A stretch of DNA of 64,000 nt from Glandiceps talaboti (taxonomy: Eukaryota; Hemichordata; Enteropneusta; Spengelidae), in assembly GCF_964340395.1 (NCBI RefSeq), contig NC_135571.1, positions 2,572,111 to 2,636,110 of the forward strand. The letters are read 5' to 3'. Every line of letters begins with the position of its first letter. Position 1 is the first letter of the stretch. The notes beneath the pieces are model-generated. The model saw nothing but the letters and a program-made list of their open reading frames with translations. It was not told the DNA's origin and did no database searches. Shown here piece by piece: positions 23,092 to 41,165 of this stretch. The position numbers were made by a program, and so were the translations under genes.

Positions 23092-24865
23092 TTTTAGTCG
23101 ATCTTAGCATTTCCAGGCTGTTTACATTGAGCTAAAATCGATATCATAATAATAATTAATTTAATATTTTAATTATTTGATAGCGTATCAGTAAAAGTTT
23201 AGCTGATTTGATGAACTAAATTTCTGTTCTTTTTTTTATGAATATCAAAGTTTAGTCGACTTCGTGATCTCATTCCTGGCCCCCCATGTGAAGTAGAAGA
23301 TCAGAGCGCCACCAACGGACTGTATTTGCAAGTCTAGAACGTGGTTTACCTATACAAAGTATTACGAAAAGCTAAACATTTAGGCAAACACATCAGGTAA
23401 AACACACATCAACTAGATAAGTCGAGCACAGTTACTGTAACAAACGTTCCGTTACTGATTCCTTCGAATTCGTTGCACATGTGGATGCTCTGTACCGCGG
23501 CTGACCCTATATCATCGTGTATAATCTGTACTCGGGGGGTGGGGGTGGGGGTGGGTGGTTTCCACTGCCCAGGTCCAGGTACCACTGCCTCCCCCCTGGG
23601 TGTTTACTGTACTGATCATTGCAAAATGGTTAAGTTTGAAAATTGGAAAACTTTATTTGGATTATAATTAGCCAAGATAAGAACGGCTTGGAGCATAGCG
23701 TGTAGGGTCTATGCTTAGGGCCGGGGTTTCCTTCGAAAGCAGAACGTGAGTCAAGCCAGTATGAGGTAGCGTAATCTCTAGTTAGTCTGTACGAAACAAA
23801 GTGTATTGTCACACCTATTAGCCAGTACACATGTCTGTACTGAACCTCAGAAACTATTCTTTCAGTTGTCTAAGTCTGAACGGAATATATGAGCATTTCA
23901 TAATGAGAAGACGGACACGGGATGATGAACGTCCCAAAGGTTTAGGTGAGTTCGTGATCACCCGCCACAAAACAAATAACATTAGCTCTGGTAGAGGACT
24001 GCTAATCCTGCACATGTCAAAAACCGAGTCAGCATTTTGACAGCTAAAGGGCATAAATCATTCTCGCAAACCAGAGTTATTATCACTACATTTCGTGGCA
24101 CACTCGTTAGGAACGTTGCCGTAAAACAGGCCGTGGTTTGCGACGATGGGCATAAAAATACTTAAGGTGATGTTGTAATAGCGGCTAAACTGTGTATGCA
24201 CAATTCGTTGTGGAAATTATAATCATAGCATCCTCACTTAGCTTTGATCATTTTATGGGTGGAACGGATATGGATCAAGTTGCATAATATAAATGACTAT
24301 TTGCAAATAATATTAATCTCTAAATTGGTAACATATTAAAGCAGACGCTGTACCCCGCCTTGCTCATTTGATTGCTAACATCAACCTAGCACAGGTCGTA
24401 CAGCTACATAATATCCGGACTGGAAATATATTCTACGGTAAGTTCTTCTCCGTTAAACATTACAAAAGTACTGACTGACCCGTGGTTATTGTACCATGGC
24501 CATACGAAAGAAATGAATTCAACTGACCTTGTCCTTAATGTATAAACTCAGAGCAACGGGTAGATAATGGACGAGGTAGACGAAATCAGTGTTCCAAATG
24601 GCTCGATCACGTACACCTGATTTGTTTGTTACAATCACAATTCATGACATTACTGCATTGCTCTAAAGTGGGATACTTGAGCTGTAAGTTTTTGTCGCCT
24701 TGTCGACCGATCGACACACGCGTGACGCCACATGATAAATTCGTTATATACAATTTTGTAATGCCATCAAAACAGACAATATATACTTACTTCATTAGCA
24801 ATTGTTTGTTCTATTCCCTCTGTCTCTTTCTTGTTCTTGCTCTCGGACTCTATCGACTAACTGAT

Positions 24866-24907
24866 TGCCTGTCTGTCTGTCTGTCTGTCTGTCTCTGTAT
24901 CTCTGTC

Positions 24908-24998
<91 letters not shown>
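24866..24998 (+). repeat. CTGT and CT microsatellite upstream of GCNT-like gene 1
   Basis: About five CTGT units, then about 45 CT units ending 13 bases before the ATG at 25002. The equivalent tract in the right arm (30313-30580) lies at the same place upstream of gene 2, so the tract predates the duplication. Confidence 0.9.
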
Positions 24999-25001
<3 letters not shown>

Positions 25002-25002
<1 letters not shown>

Positions 25003-25151
25003 TGGTTGCAGGTGAAGAAATGAAGATGGCACAGAAACTAAAATCCAACAGACGGCATGACAATATCCCTGGATGTAGATGTCACTTTAGAATAATTTTC
25101 CCCTTATTACTCGTACTACTATTTCAATTGTCATTAATGATTTGGATCAAC

Positions 25152-25228
<77 letters not shown>

Positions 25229-26417
25229 AACTACAACTACAGGATATGATGGACAGAAGGCAAAGAATGTGGCCAGTATGATATGTTCTGATATAATCAA
25301 CAGAAACGTGAAATCAAACAATGAAAATATCACTACCTCAGGTTTAATAATTAAGAACAATATTACGCCTGATAACATGTTTGTACCAATTACACGCAAT
25401 TGTTCCTTCTTTCTTCATTCAGAAGGATATATTAATAAGCCTGTTAGTCAGGAGGAGATTAATTTCCCCCTGGCCTTTAGCATAATGATACACACTTCGG
25501 CTCACCAAGTGGAACAGTTGTTGAGAACCATATACAGACCTCATAATATATATTGTATTCATATCGATAAGAAAGCTCCATCTGAACTACATACAGCCAT
25601 GAAGGCGATAACTAGTTGCTTTGATAATGTATTCATAGCTTCACGTCTAGATCGTGTCGTCTGGGGAACAATAACGCAAGTGCATGCAGAACGGAGCTGT
25701 CAGAAAGAACTTCTAGTACAAAACCAGAAATGGAAATATTTGATAAATCTGACTGGACAGGAGTTCCCTCTGAAAACTAATCTGGAAATTGTTCAAATCC
25801 TGAAACAATTCCAAGGTCAAAATGATATAGTGACATTGGCATTGGCAGTCCCGAACAGAACAGAGGTAAGACATTACATCAGAGAAGATAAACTTTACAG
25901 GACAGAAATAAGAAAAACTGAACCAAAACCAGAGGGCATTGTACTTTACAAAGGAGGTGTACAGTCTGCACTCACACGTCCGTTTGTCAAATTTCTTCAC
26001 ACCAGAAACATTGCTGAGGTATTGCTTATTTGGTTGAACGATACCGCATTCCCAGATGAGGTGTTTTCTCAGAGTTTAGCCTCCCTCCCCGAAGCCCCAG
26101 GCGGACCTGGAATAATTGGTTCTGCCGCATCTGTTTCAAGATTAGTAAATTGGAAAACTATGCCCCATTGTAAAGGTATTTTCATCCGTGGTGTATGTAT
26201 CTTCTCATGGCAGGATCTACCATGGATTGTTAAACAGCCACAATTGTTTGTCAATAAACTCAAAGTGAATTTCGATGCTTTAGCTTTGCAATGTCTAGAG
26301 GAATGGATAAACTATAGAACTTTTCATCCTATTGAGATGAACTTAAACTTATATCGGACTTTTGCAAAGGTTAGGACTGTAGAGGCTCTTAGAAACCTCG
26401 AAAAATGGGTAATTTAA
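25002..26417 (+). CDS. GCNT-like beta-1,6-N-acetylglucosaminyltransferase, poly-Thr stem (gene 1)
   Basis: Single exon of 471 residues. Met7 and Met9 are alternative starts, and the first ATG lies only a few bases after a CT microsatellite. Type II Golgi layout: basic N-terminus, TM at about 30-49 (IIFPLLLVLLFQLSLMIWI), then an uninterrupted run of 30 threonines (residues 51-80, bases 25152-25241, codons ACA and ACT only), then the Branch (GT14) catalytic domain from about residue 150. Family landmarks: LLRTIYRPHNIYCIHIDKK, YLINLTGQEFPLKTN, KGGVQSALTRPFV, PDEVF and RGVCIFSWQDLPW. GCNT enzymes add GlcNAc in beta-1,6 linkage to core 1 O-glycans or poly-LacNAc. The precise acceptor is not determinable. 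It ends WVI-stop without the C-terminal membrane segment of gene 2, and converges on gene 2 across the palindrome centre. Confidence 0.85.
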
Positions 26418-26755
26418 GCTATAGACAGTAGAGAGTACCCTGCTAATGCTTGGTTTTGTTAAGAATGGTAGAGTACACTGTATTCCGACATTAGGTAGAC
26501 ATCCATAGCTAGAAGACCCACACAAATTATTCTCACCAACCCTGTCCTGTGTTGTGATTGTGTATTCCCTTTGAAAGACACAGGTGACAAAATTTGACTA
26601 AGAAGAGGTCTGCTGTATACAATGGGTCGTGTCATTCTGGAAAACAAACAAAGCTACAGCAAATTTCTCAATATCATACAGTGTTTCCATTTGATACAAC
26701 TATGCAGAAACCAATAAGAAAGTGGACATGCTACACTTTAAGACTAGTGGAACAT

Positions 26756-27070
26756 TGAATGAGTACAGTTTCTTGCTACATTTTGTCTTAGTGACATGAA
26801 CTACATATGTCACCATACAGACATCAAATGAACACCGCAAAGGACATTTTACGCGCCGTACATCGTGTGTTTGATACTATGAAAAACACTGGCGCCTGAA
26901 TGTCTGAATGGATTAACTGTTGCAATAAATTTAAATGGTTTATTTCATTTAGAATAAATGAAACAAAAAAAAGCGATCTTGCTATTGAAGTGCGACATGT
27001 TCGGTTTCTTGTTGGTTTCTGCATGGTTGTATCTAACAGAAAAGCTGCACGTTATTGTGAAATTCACTGT
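26756..27070 (+). repeat. Dispersed repeat R2, copy in palindrome centre
   Basis: Matches 43380-43700 in the same orientation. Shared blocks include GAATGAGTACAGTT, CACCATACAGACATCAAATG, AACACCGCAAAGG and AAAAGCGATCTTGCTATTGA. About 80% identical by eye. No terminal repeats or coding region recognised. Confidence 0.75.
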
Positions 27071-27885
27071 AAAGGCTTCTTGCCAAAATAACGTTGACAA
27101 GGTGATTTGGGATTGGGAGCTTCTAGCTTCGTGTGTTCCCCAAGATACTAATTGCCGAAAGGGAGGTCTTGTTCAGAGCCCCAAAACATGGGAGTCTGGG
27201 TAACTAAGACTAGGAAGTCATTAGAAACATCATCCGCTGTGAATACAAGTGAACCAACATCGCGGTCAATAGTTTATTACCCTGGTAATCGAGCCGTCGG
27301 TTAACCAAGATAGACCATAGACAAGATGTGTATGTGGATAGACACAATGATATGTTGATACAACAGTGATGTTATTGAATGGACGTTGGTTTAATTATAG
27401 TCTCAGTCTGGAGGCGTCGCTGAAAACTAGTTTATTTAGAGTTACACGAACCTGCAGTGCTGTTTTGGGACTTCGAATGGTTACGCTATGTTGATCTCAG
27501 GGTGATTACCACAGAGGAAACTCGATCCCCCACTTGTGTAATCTACCACATCGAAGAACGATATATTTAGTTTGCATCAATCTTAGTAAACCCAAAGCTG
27601 GATTACTAGAGTCGTTTATCAAAACATCACAACAATGGTTTTAGTTTATATATATAACTAAATCGTTTGAAAGATTTTGTTTTCCATAAATTGATTTTGT
27701 GAAAAAAAGACAATTTCTATTTTGTTATAAATCATTTATTAAGCAAGCTTGTTTTGTCAATAGACAGGTCGCTGTTATTAGAATGTATTATAAGAAGTTG
27801 AACGATGGGCGTCTGTCAGTTTGTATTGCTATGAGATAATGAGTGCGGTCATTTTTTTTAGCAGGGGACAAAGACGTGTGGTTTT

Positions 27886-28320
27886 ATTTACCTCCCGTAA
27901 GGAAAGGTTATATTCTAGGTGTGTCTCTATATTTTTTAGATCTATCCTTTAAGGAAGATAAAGTTCAAACTTGTTTTTTTTTTCCTATATTGTGTTCTAT
28001 TATTTTTTCTGAGTAAACAATTTGACGTAATACGCAAACGTCTGTAATTCATTATTTGTACGTGCATCAGCCACGTGTGTGTGTGTATATATGTGTATGC
28101 TCGTGTGCGTGCCTACTTAATATTACTTACACGTACGTACGTACATACATACATGCATACATACATACATGCATATATACATACATACATACATACATAC
28201 ATACATACATACATACATACATACATACATACACACACACGCATACATACATACATACATACATACATACATACACACATACATACATACATACATACAT
28301 ACATACATACATACATACAC
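27886..28320 (+). repeat. Hairpin-led ACAT array
   Basis: TTTACCTCCCGTAAGGAAAGG near 27888, a GT-rich tract near 28075-28110, and (ACAT)n with GCAT and CACA interruptions from about 28129 to 28320. Confidence 0.8.
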
Positions 28321-28551
28321 GGACCATCGAGGCATATGGCAGAATCCTTACCAAAATGTTTTTTTTTTGATCAGGTGATTATGAAAGAAAGTGTACACGT
28401 TAACTTATAAATGTCATTGCACTTTGATACACTGTATTATATCGGGTACACTTACACTGACGTAAGGTGTTTGTAATGAATATTCATAAAAGGTTGTCTT
28501 TGGCACGTTACGCCATGGGTCCAACATAGTTTTTTCGCTCCCGAAGTGATG

Positions 28552-28552
28552 C

Positions 28553-28618
<66 letters not shown>

Positions 28619-28703
28619 ATGTATGTATGTATGTATGTATGTATGTATGTATGTATGCATGCATGTATGTATGTATGTATGTATGTATGTATGTATGTAT
28701 GTA
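28552..28703 (+). repeat. CTGT then ATGT array
   Basis: (CTGT)n to about 28617 followed by (ATGT)n to about 28703 with a GCATGCATG interruption. It lies 100 bases beyond the stop codon of GCNT-like gene 2. Confidence 0.9.
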
Positions 28704-28802
28704 TTACGATTGCCTTTATAATCATTATTCAGCTCCAGTAGGGCGATTCCCAAAAATCCTGTATAACCAAATGTTGTGGTTTGCAGTAACTTACTCTTGC
28801 TG

Positions 28803-30257
28803 CTAAAATTGATTCTCTATATCTAAACTACCTTCACGATATCGATATTCCTTATTATCTACGGTTTTCTTTTCAGCATCTAGTAAGGTATGTTTTATAC
28901 AATAATATACAAAGTAAATATATGTAAATACTAATACAATTAAGACAATAATAATCAGTATCTTCTTAGTATAAACTTGCCATCTTTGAGATTCGCTATT
29001 AACAACATCCCAAGATCTTACCTTTTCAAAATGTTGATACAAGTTCAAGGTTATTTCTGAAGGTTCGCTGGTTCTATTGTTTATCAACTCCTCTAAACAA
29101 TGTAGTGTTATCGAATCACTTTCTCTGTGAAATTTATTGACAAATAAATGAGGTTGTTGAACGATCCATGGAAGATCTCGCCAACTGAAGACACACACTT
29201 CTCGAACAAACTTCCCTTTACAAGAAGATGTTTTCTGCCAAACAATTAATCGTGAGACCGCGTCGTGGGATCCATCAACTCCCGGGCCTCCTGGAGCTTC
29301 GGGTAGGGAGGCTAAACTTTGGTAAAATGCCTCATCGGGGGATTCGGTGTCATTTAACCATATAAGGAATTCTTGGGCGATGACGCTTTCGTGTAGAAAT
29401 TCTACAAATGGTCGTGTGAGGGCGGACTGTACACCTCCTTTGTGGATGACAATATTTCCTGGTAGGGGTTCCGTTTTTTTCACTGAAGATCTTACTAACC
29501 AGTTGCTATTTTCATAATGTCTGAAAGCTGTTCTTCCTGGAAACACCTTTGCCAACGTTACAATGTCATTTTGCCCCTTGAATAATTTCAAAATTTGTAC
29601 AATTTCTAAATTAGTTTTTAGAGGGAATTCCTGTCCAGTCAGATTTATCAAATATTTCCATTTCTGGTTTTTCGTCAGTAAATCTTTCTGACAGGATCTC
29701 TCTGCATACACTTGGGATATACTTCCCCAAGTAACTTTCACTAGTCTCGAAGCTATGAAAACGTTATCAAAACAACTTGCAATCGCATGCATTGCTGTAT
29801 GAAGCTGCAACGGTGATTTCTTGTCGACATGAATACAGTATACATTATGTGGTCTGTATATGGTTCTCAACAACTGTTCCACTTGATGGACGGACTTGTG
29901 CATCACAATGCTAAATGCCAAGGGAAATTCAACCTCCTCCTGTGTGACAGGTTTATCAAGATACCCTCTAGATTGAAGGAAAGTGGCACACTCACTCACT
30001 TCGTTAAAGTCTGAGTCGTTGCCAGAGACCATGTGCTGAATCAATGCATCCATTTTTTCGCTAACGATGTCTTGTGTTCGTAAACGCCCATTAATCAAAT
30101 CTGAACACCGAATTCCTGATATGCTAGTCTCCCATTTATGAGACTGTGGCGTCATGAACACAATGAGGGAAATTGCTAAAAGAGTAAGAAAGAGAATGAC
30201 TTTGTTGTGATGCTTCCAGATTTTGGTACCAACACACTTCCAAGGAAAACGAGCCAT
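28803..30257 (-). CDS. GCNT-like beta-1,6-N-acetylglucosaminyltransferase with C-terminal TM (gene 2)
   Basis: Single exon of 484 residues. N-terminal signal anchor at about 18-36 (NKVILFLTLLAISLIVFM), a short stem without the poly-Thr run of gene 1, then the Branch domain from about residue 111: QLLRTIYRPHNVYCIHVDKK, YLINLTGQEFPLKTN, KGGVQSALTRPFVEF, NDTESPDEAF, REVCVFSWRDLPW. Proteins 1 and 2 look about 60-65% identical over the catalytic part. Unusually, the C-terminus continues into a second strongly hydrophobic segment at about 433-455 (ILIIIVLIVLVFTYIYFVYY) and a 29-residue charged tail. That would place both ends on the cytosolic side if the first segment is a signal anchor. GCNTs are normally single-pass. 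A CAGA/GA microsatellite lies upstream (30313-30580), as in gene 1. Confidence 0.85.
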   Translation of the reverse strand: MARFPWKCVGTKIWKHHNKVILFLTLLAISLIVFMTPQSHKWETSISGIRCSDLINGRLRTQDIVSEKMDALIQHMVSGNDSDFNEVSECATFLQSRGYLDKPVTQEEVEFPLAFSIVMHKSVHQVEQLLRTIYRPHNVYCIHVDKKSPLQLHTAMHAIASCFDNVFIASRLVKVTWGSISQVYAERSCQKDLLTKNQKWKYLINLTGQEFPLKTNLEIVQILKLFKGQNDIVTLAKVFPGRTAFRHYENSNWLVRSSVKKTEPLPGNIVIHKGGVQSALTRPFVEFLHESVIAQEFLIWLNDTESPDEAFYQSLASLPEAPGGPGVDGSHDAVSRLIVWQKTSSCKGKFVREVCVFSWRDLPWIVQQPHLFVNKFHRESDSITLHCLEELINNRTSEPSEITLNLYQHFEKVRSWDVVNSESQRWQVYTKKILIIIVLIVLVFTYIYFVYYCIKHTLLDAEKKTVDNKEYRYREGSLDIENQF

Positions 30258-30309
30258 TGAACTTCTTTTTCTTTTGTATTGTCAAATATGCTACTGTAAC
30301 TTGTTTTCC

Positions 30310-30582
<273 letters not shown>

Positions 30583-31033
30583 GGCAATCAGTTAGTCGAT
30601 AGAGTACGAGAGCAAGAAAGAGACAGAGAATATAAGTTGTTAATAAAGTAATTTTTGTAATGTAGTAGCTTATCTCATACGAGTATCTCAATAAGGAGTA
30701 CACCAGTTGCCTATCTGGCAGCAAATGTTTCTTCGTGAAATAAAAACGAAAGTAAATATTTATAGATTATTAACGTGTGCGGCAGTGCACATATTAACGC
30801 CAGCTTGCCAGACATGTACATAAACGCCAGCCAGAGAATAAAGTGCATATCATAGGGGTGTGTGTTTTTCTTAGATTGTTATTTTCCTTGTCTACGGGCT
30901 AATTATAACAACATTGTGATTATACGTTTTGACCTGTGAGGAAATAACACAAGTATAGACATTGATACATTTGTAGCAGCAGGATTCGTATGCTATTTTA
31001 AGAAAACGGAAGCAATGATACATGTCCCTGTCT

Positions 31034-31142
31034 ACCACAAGTACTCGAATCGATCTGTATGATTTTTAAAAACCATATGTATATCTTATTTACTATACAT
31101 ATATATTTTTTAATCATACAATTTGATTCGAGTACCTGTGGT
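31034..31142. mobile_element. Small foldback element, right-arm-specific
   Basis: Inverted arms ACCACAAGTACTCGAATC / GATTCGAGTACCTGTGGT continue inward through TGTATGATT/AATCATACA to an AT-rich centre. Absent from the left arm, so inserted after the duplication, within a larger arm-specific block of about 580 bp. Confidence 0.65.
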
Positions 31143-32989
31143 GTATACTGTACATCTTGGAACTCTCCTTTTTGTTGCGCTAAATTTTCAATCATATAAC
31201 TCTGGTATTTGACAAACGCTCACCTAATGATGAATGTGTCGAAGTCTGCAAACTTATAATATATGTCTGTTTTGCTGGCATTACAAAAGAGCATATAAAG
31301 AATTTATCACGTGACGTCACGGTTGTGTCGGTCGGTCGGTCGGTCGGTCGGTCGGTCGACAAGACCAGAAAAAAATTCCAGCTCAAGGCTCTCACTTTAG
31401 ACCAATGCAGTAATGTCATGAATTGTGATTGTAGCCAACAAATCAGGAGTGATCGAGCCATTTGGGACACTCAGTGGTTTCGTCTACCGAGTCCATTATC
31501 TACACATTGCTCATAGTTTGGTGATAGAGTCCATACATTGAGGTCAAGGTCAATTGGAATCATTTGTTTCATATGACCCTGTACATGGTACAATAATCAC
31601 TGGCCAGTTAGTACTTTTGTGATGTTTAACAGAGAAGAACTTACCGAAGAATATCTGGTCATTTCGGATATTACGACCTGTGCCACGTTGATGTTAGCAA
31701 TCGAATGGGTGAGGCAGGGTACAGCGTCTGCTTTAATATGTTACCAATTTAGAGATTAATATTACAAAAATGACTTCCATGTACACATATTATGCAACTT
31801 GATCCATATCTGTTCCACCCATAAAATGATCAAAGCTAAGTGAGGTTGCTATGGTTATAATCTCCACAACGAATTGTGCATACACAGTTTAGCCGCTATT
31901 ACAACACCACCTTAAGTATTTTTATGCCCATCGTCGCAAACCACGGCCTGTTTTACGGCAACGTTCTTAACGAGCCTGCCACGAAATGTAGTGATAGAAA
32001 TAATAACTCTGGTTTGCGAGAATGATTTATGCCCTTTAGCTGTCAAAATGCTGACTCGGTTTTTGACATGTGCAGGATTAGCAGTCCTCTACCAGAGCTA
32101 ATGTTATTTGTTTTGTGGCGGGTGATCACGAACTCACCTAAACCTTTGGGACGTTCATCATCCCGTGTCCGTCTTCTCATTATCAAATGCTCATATATTC
32201 CGTTCAGACTTAGACAACTGAAAGAATAGTTTCTGAGGTTGAGTACAGACCTGTGTACTGGCTAATAGGTGTGACAATACACTTTGTTTCGTATAGACTA
32301 ACTAGAGATTACGCTATCTGGTTCAACATACTGGCTTGACTCATGTTCTGCTTTCGAAGGAAACCCCGGCCCTAAGCATAGACCCTACACGCTATGCTCC
32401 AAGCCGTTCTTATCTTGGCTAATTATAATCCAAATAAAGTTTTCCAATTTTCAAACTTAACCACTTTGCAATGATCAGTACAGTAAACACCCGGGGGGAC
32501 AGTCGTACCTGGAACTGGGCAGTGGAACCCCCCCCCCCCCCGAGTAAAGATTATACACGATGATATAGTGTCAGCCGCGGTACAGAGCATCCACATGTGC
32601 AACGAATTCGAAGAAAATCAGTAACGGAACTTTTGTTACAGTAACTGTGCTCGACATATCTAGTTGATGTGTGTTTTACCTGATGTGTTTGACTAAATGT
32701 TTAGCTTTTCGTAATACTATGTATAGGTAAACCACGTTCTAGACTTGCAAATACAGTCCGTTGGTGGCACTCTGATCTTCTACTTCACACGGGGGGGGGG
32801 GGGGCAGGAATGAGATCACGAAGTCGACTAAACTTTGATATTCACAAAAAAGAACAGAAATTTAGTTCATCAAAACAGCCAAACTTTTACTGATACGCTA
32901 TCAAATAATTAAACAATTAAATTAACCATTATTATGATATCGATTTCAGCTCAATGTAAACAGCCTGGAAATGCTAAGATCGACTAAAA

Positions 32990-33061
32990 AGGTCCCACCG
33001 AGATTTGAACTCGGATCGCTGGATTCAAAGTCCAGAGTGCTAACCATTACACCATGGGGCC
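32990..33061 (-). tRNA. tRNA-Gln (anticodon TTG), right-arm copy
   Basis: Identical to the copy at 23020-23091, including the C:A pair at acceptor position 3-70 and the T run after the 3' end (32986-32990 on this strand). Flanks also match for hundreds of bases on both sides, as part of the inverted duplication. Confidence 0.95.
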
Positions 33062-33703
33062 AAACTAAAGCAATTTTCTGCCTGTCCTATCTTTAGACAT
33101 TTGAGCATTTGAAAACAATCAATACCATATCGTGGTTGATGTAATTTTCTGATTTAGTTTTTAATTGTAATTAGTCATTTGCATAATTAGCGATTTGCAT
33201 TAACTACTAAAGAATGCAAACTTACAATTTCAAATAATTTGTTACCTACATTGATAATAACAAAATGTATGTGTCCAGCTTGAGTAGCTTTCGTAATGAT
33301 TCATTTGCATAATTAATAGTTTGCGGTAATTAGGCAATATCTTACCTTTGCAAGCTACACATTTCATATTGTGTGGTGTGTCATTGAAGACGTAATCATT
33401 TATGATAGTTATAGCTCAGAATTTTGTATGCAAATAATTATTATGTTGGTAACAGGAGGACAAATCTAAGGGGTTTTGTCTCACGGAAGGTGTTACGTTA
33501 ATTACGCCTGGTACTAGCCGAAGTCCCGGTTAAGCTAAATCACCGCTGGAGGCACTCTCATCACGGTTTACGATACTCGACACACCGTACATCGGCGATG
33601 AAAGAGGGTGGTTAGAAGAAAAATTACACTGGAGGCATGAAATAACGTACACTAAAAAGGAATAAATCCTGCTTCTTGATGAGATTTTTCTCAGTTAAGC
33701 GAG

Positions 33704-33867
33704 TAGCCCCGTCTACACGGCACTAAAAAACCTTCGTCCTATGACTGTCAGGACGGAAGGTGCGACATCCACGCTGTAACCTTCCTACGTGTAGACACAA
33801 ATCTATCCTACCTCAGGTAGGACTTGGGACTGCCTCAGGTAGGACGACCTACGTGTAGATGGGGCTA
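33704..33867. mobile_element. 164 bp MITE inserted in the right arm
   Basis: Perfect or near-perfect terminal inverted repeats TAGCCCCGTCTACACG / CGTGTAGATGGGGCTA. The left arm lacks it (CACACTGACTGAGG near 22380-22395), giving an almost empty site. A TA target duplication of the Tc1/mariner type is possible if the terminal TA is host DNA. Internal TCCTACCTCAGGTAGGA words form further hairpins. Confidence 0.8.
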
Positions 33868-34099
33868 GTGTGTTGCGCATGACATAATTGCCGTTTTGAT
33901 ATTTCCACAGGTACCCTGCTATCAGTACTTATTTATTGTACATTACGTCATGATTACCATGAAGGACTTTGACTTTGAGATGATGGTGTTACCATAGTGA
34001 TGGCAATATTTGCAGGTATCCATCCACAACTACGAAATTATATCGTTACTGGTCATTACCATATTAGCAATCAGTGTTAACGTATGTCGAAACGCAATC

Positions 34100-40158
<6,059 letters not shown>

Positions 40159-41165
40159 TGATGACATCATCAAAACGAAGTGAACTTTCACATTCTGGGT
40201 GCAATTGTATCAAATACTGAAGGTTGGAGGGGGGAGGGGGGCTGTATTCTACATTTAAAAAAATAAATAATTTTGCAAAATTAAGCTTACAAGAACTACA
40301 AAAGTAAACATCAACATACGAAGCTACGATTAATACCAAGTTGTGTTGATTCATAAATCCTAGGTTCAGTCACTAAAATACAGTGTGAATTTACCCTTGA
40401 GTAAATCTTAAGTTGTCATGGTTACGAAATTTCAACAGTTAGAAACTACATTTCTTTGTCGATGATGTAAATTAGTGTGAATTTACTATGCCGAAGTTCT
40501 TGTATAGGTCATGTCTTCCGTACGGTGTATCGACGTGTGAAAGTAAATCTCTGAATGGTTTTCGGTACCTCTTCAGTTTGTAGCTGTTTTATGAATTTAA
40601 GTAGCATGAGTTGACTATATAATATTTTACTCCGGGACTGGTGACACTATTTACATAAAATTTACAAAGAACCTTGATTTCACTATTTAAACAAAATATA
40701 ATTATTATCGTTGCATGATGATACTACCAAATCACTGTGGAATTTAATGTAGGTGGCATGATGTTCTTTTTCTTTACACAACCCTTATATTGTTACGAAT
40801 TACGGTGGATGCGGAAACTAACGTCAATTTAAAACTGTTCTTCCAATCTGCAATGGCTGTAATCAGATTAGAAGAAACCAATAACACAGAGACCATTTGG
40901 AAAACAGTGGAACTGAACTAGACACTCACAAATGAAAAACCCCCACAAATCTTCCTACTAACATTAAGCGTACATCGGAATCACACAATTCTTGTTCAGG
41001 CCTTACGTCACCTTAAAAGGTGTGAGTTCTATCAATAACAAGTGTGGTAGAGTAACTAGAATATACTATTACAGGTCTATTTTAAACTGTGCAGCAAGGC
41101 TTGCCTCCCGACAACGTACTCTCAGCTACCACTTATATACTGTTATCACAGTGCAGTCTTACATC
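40159..41165. other. Intergenic between oxidase and GPCR, with repeat R3
   Basis: 3' flank of the oxidase (AATAAATAA near 40262 may serve as polyadenylation signal). About 40800-41010 is repeat R3: GGATGCGGAAACTAACGTCA, CTTCCAATCTG and GACACTCACA match 48963-49225 in the same orientation. Confidence 0.55.

Larger units (their letters stand above)
22275..26417 (+). repeat. Left arm of the large inverted duplication
   Basis: Matches 28803-33985 in reverse. From about 22275 to 24340 (tRNA plus flanks) I see only scattered differences and small gaps. From about 24340 to 24870 similarity falls to roughly 80%, and across the glycosyltransferase gene to roughly 75-80% at the DNA level (by eye). The outer edge is near 22275, where CATCATCTCAAAGTCAAAG begins in both copies. 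Confidence 0.85.
26418..28802. other. Centre of the inverted duplication
   Basis: Unique spacer between the two convergent glycosyltransferase genes. It contains an R2 repeat copy (26756-27070), a partial reversed copy of the 36568-36695 inverted-repeat element near 27140-27212, a hairpin-led array (27886-28320), and a CTGT/ATGT array (28552-28703). No gene seen. Confidence 0.6.

Noticed and set aside
23854-24054. A 66-residue open frame conserved in both palindrome arms (also 32029-32229)
   Set aside because: The near-identity reflects near-identical DNA over the whole outer arm, including non-coding parts; no domain, splice or codon evidence.
28129-28320. CRISPR-like regular repeats
   Set aside because: The regularity is a four-base microsatellite without unique spacers, in an animal genome.
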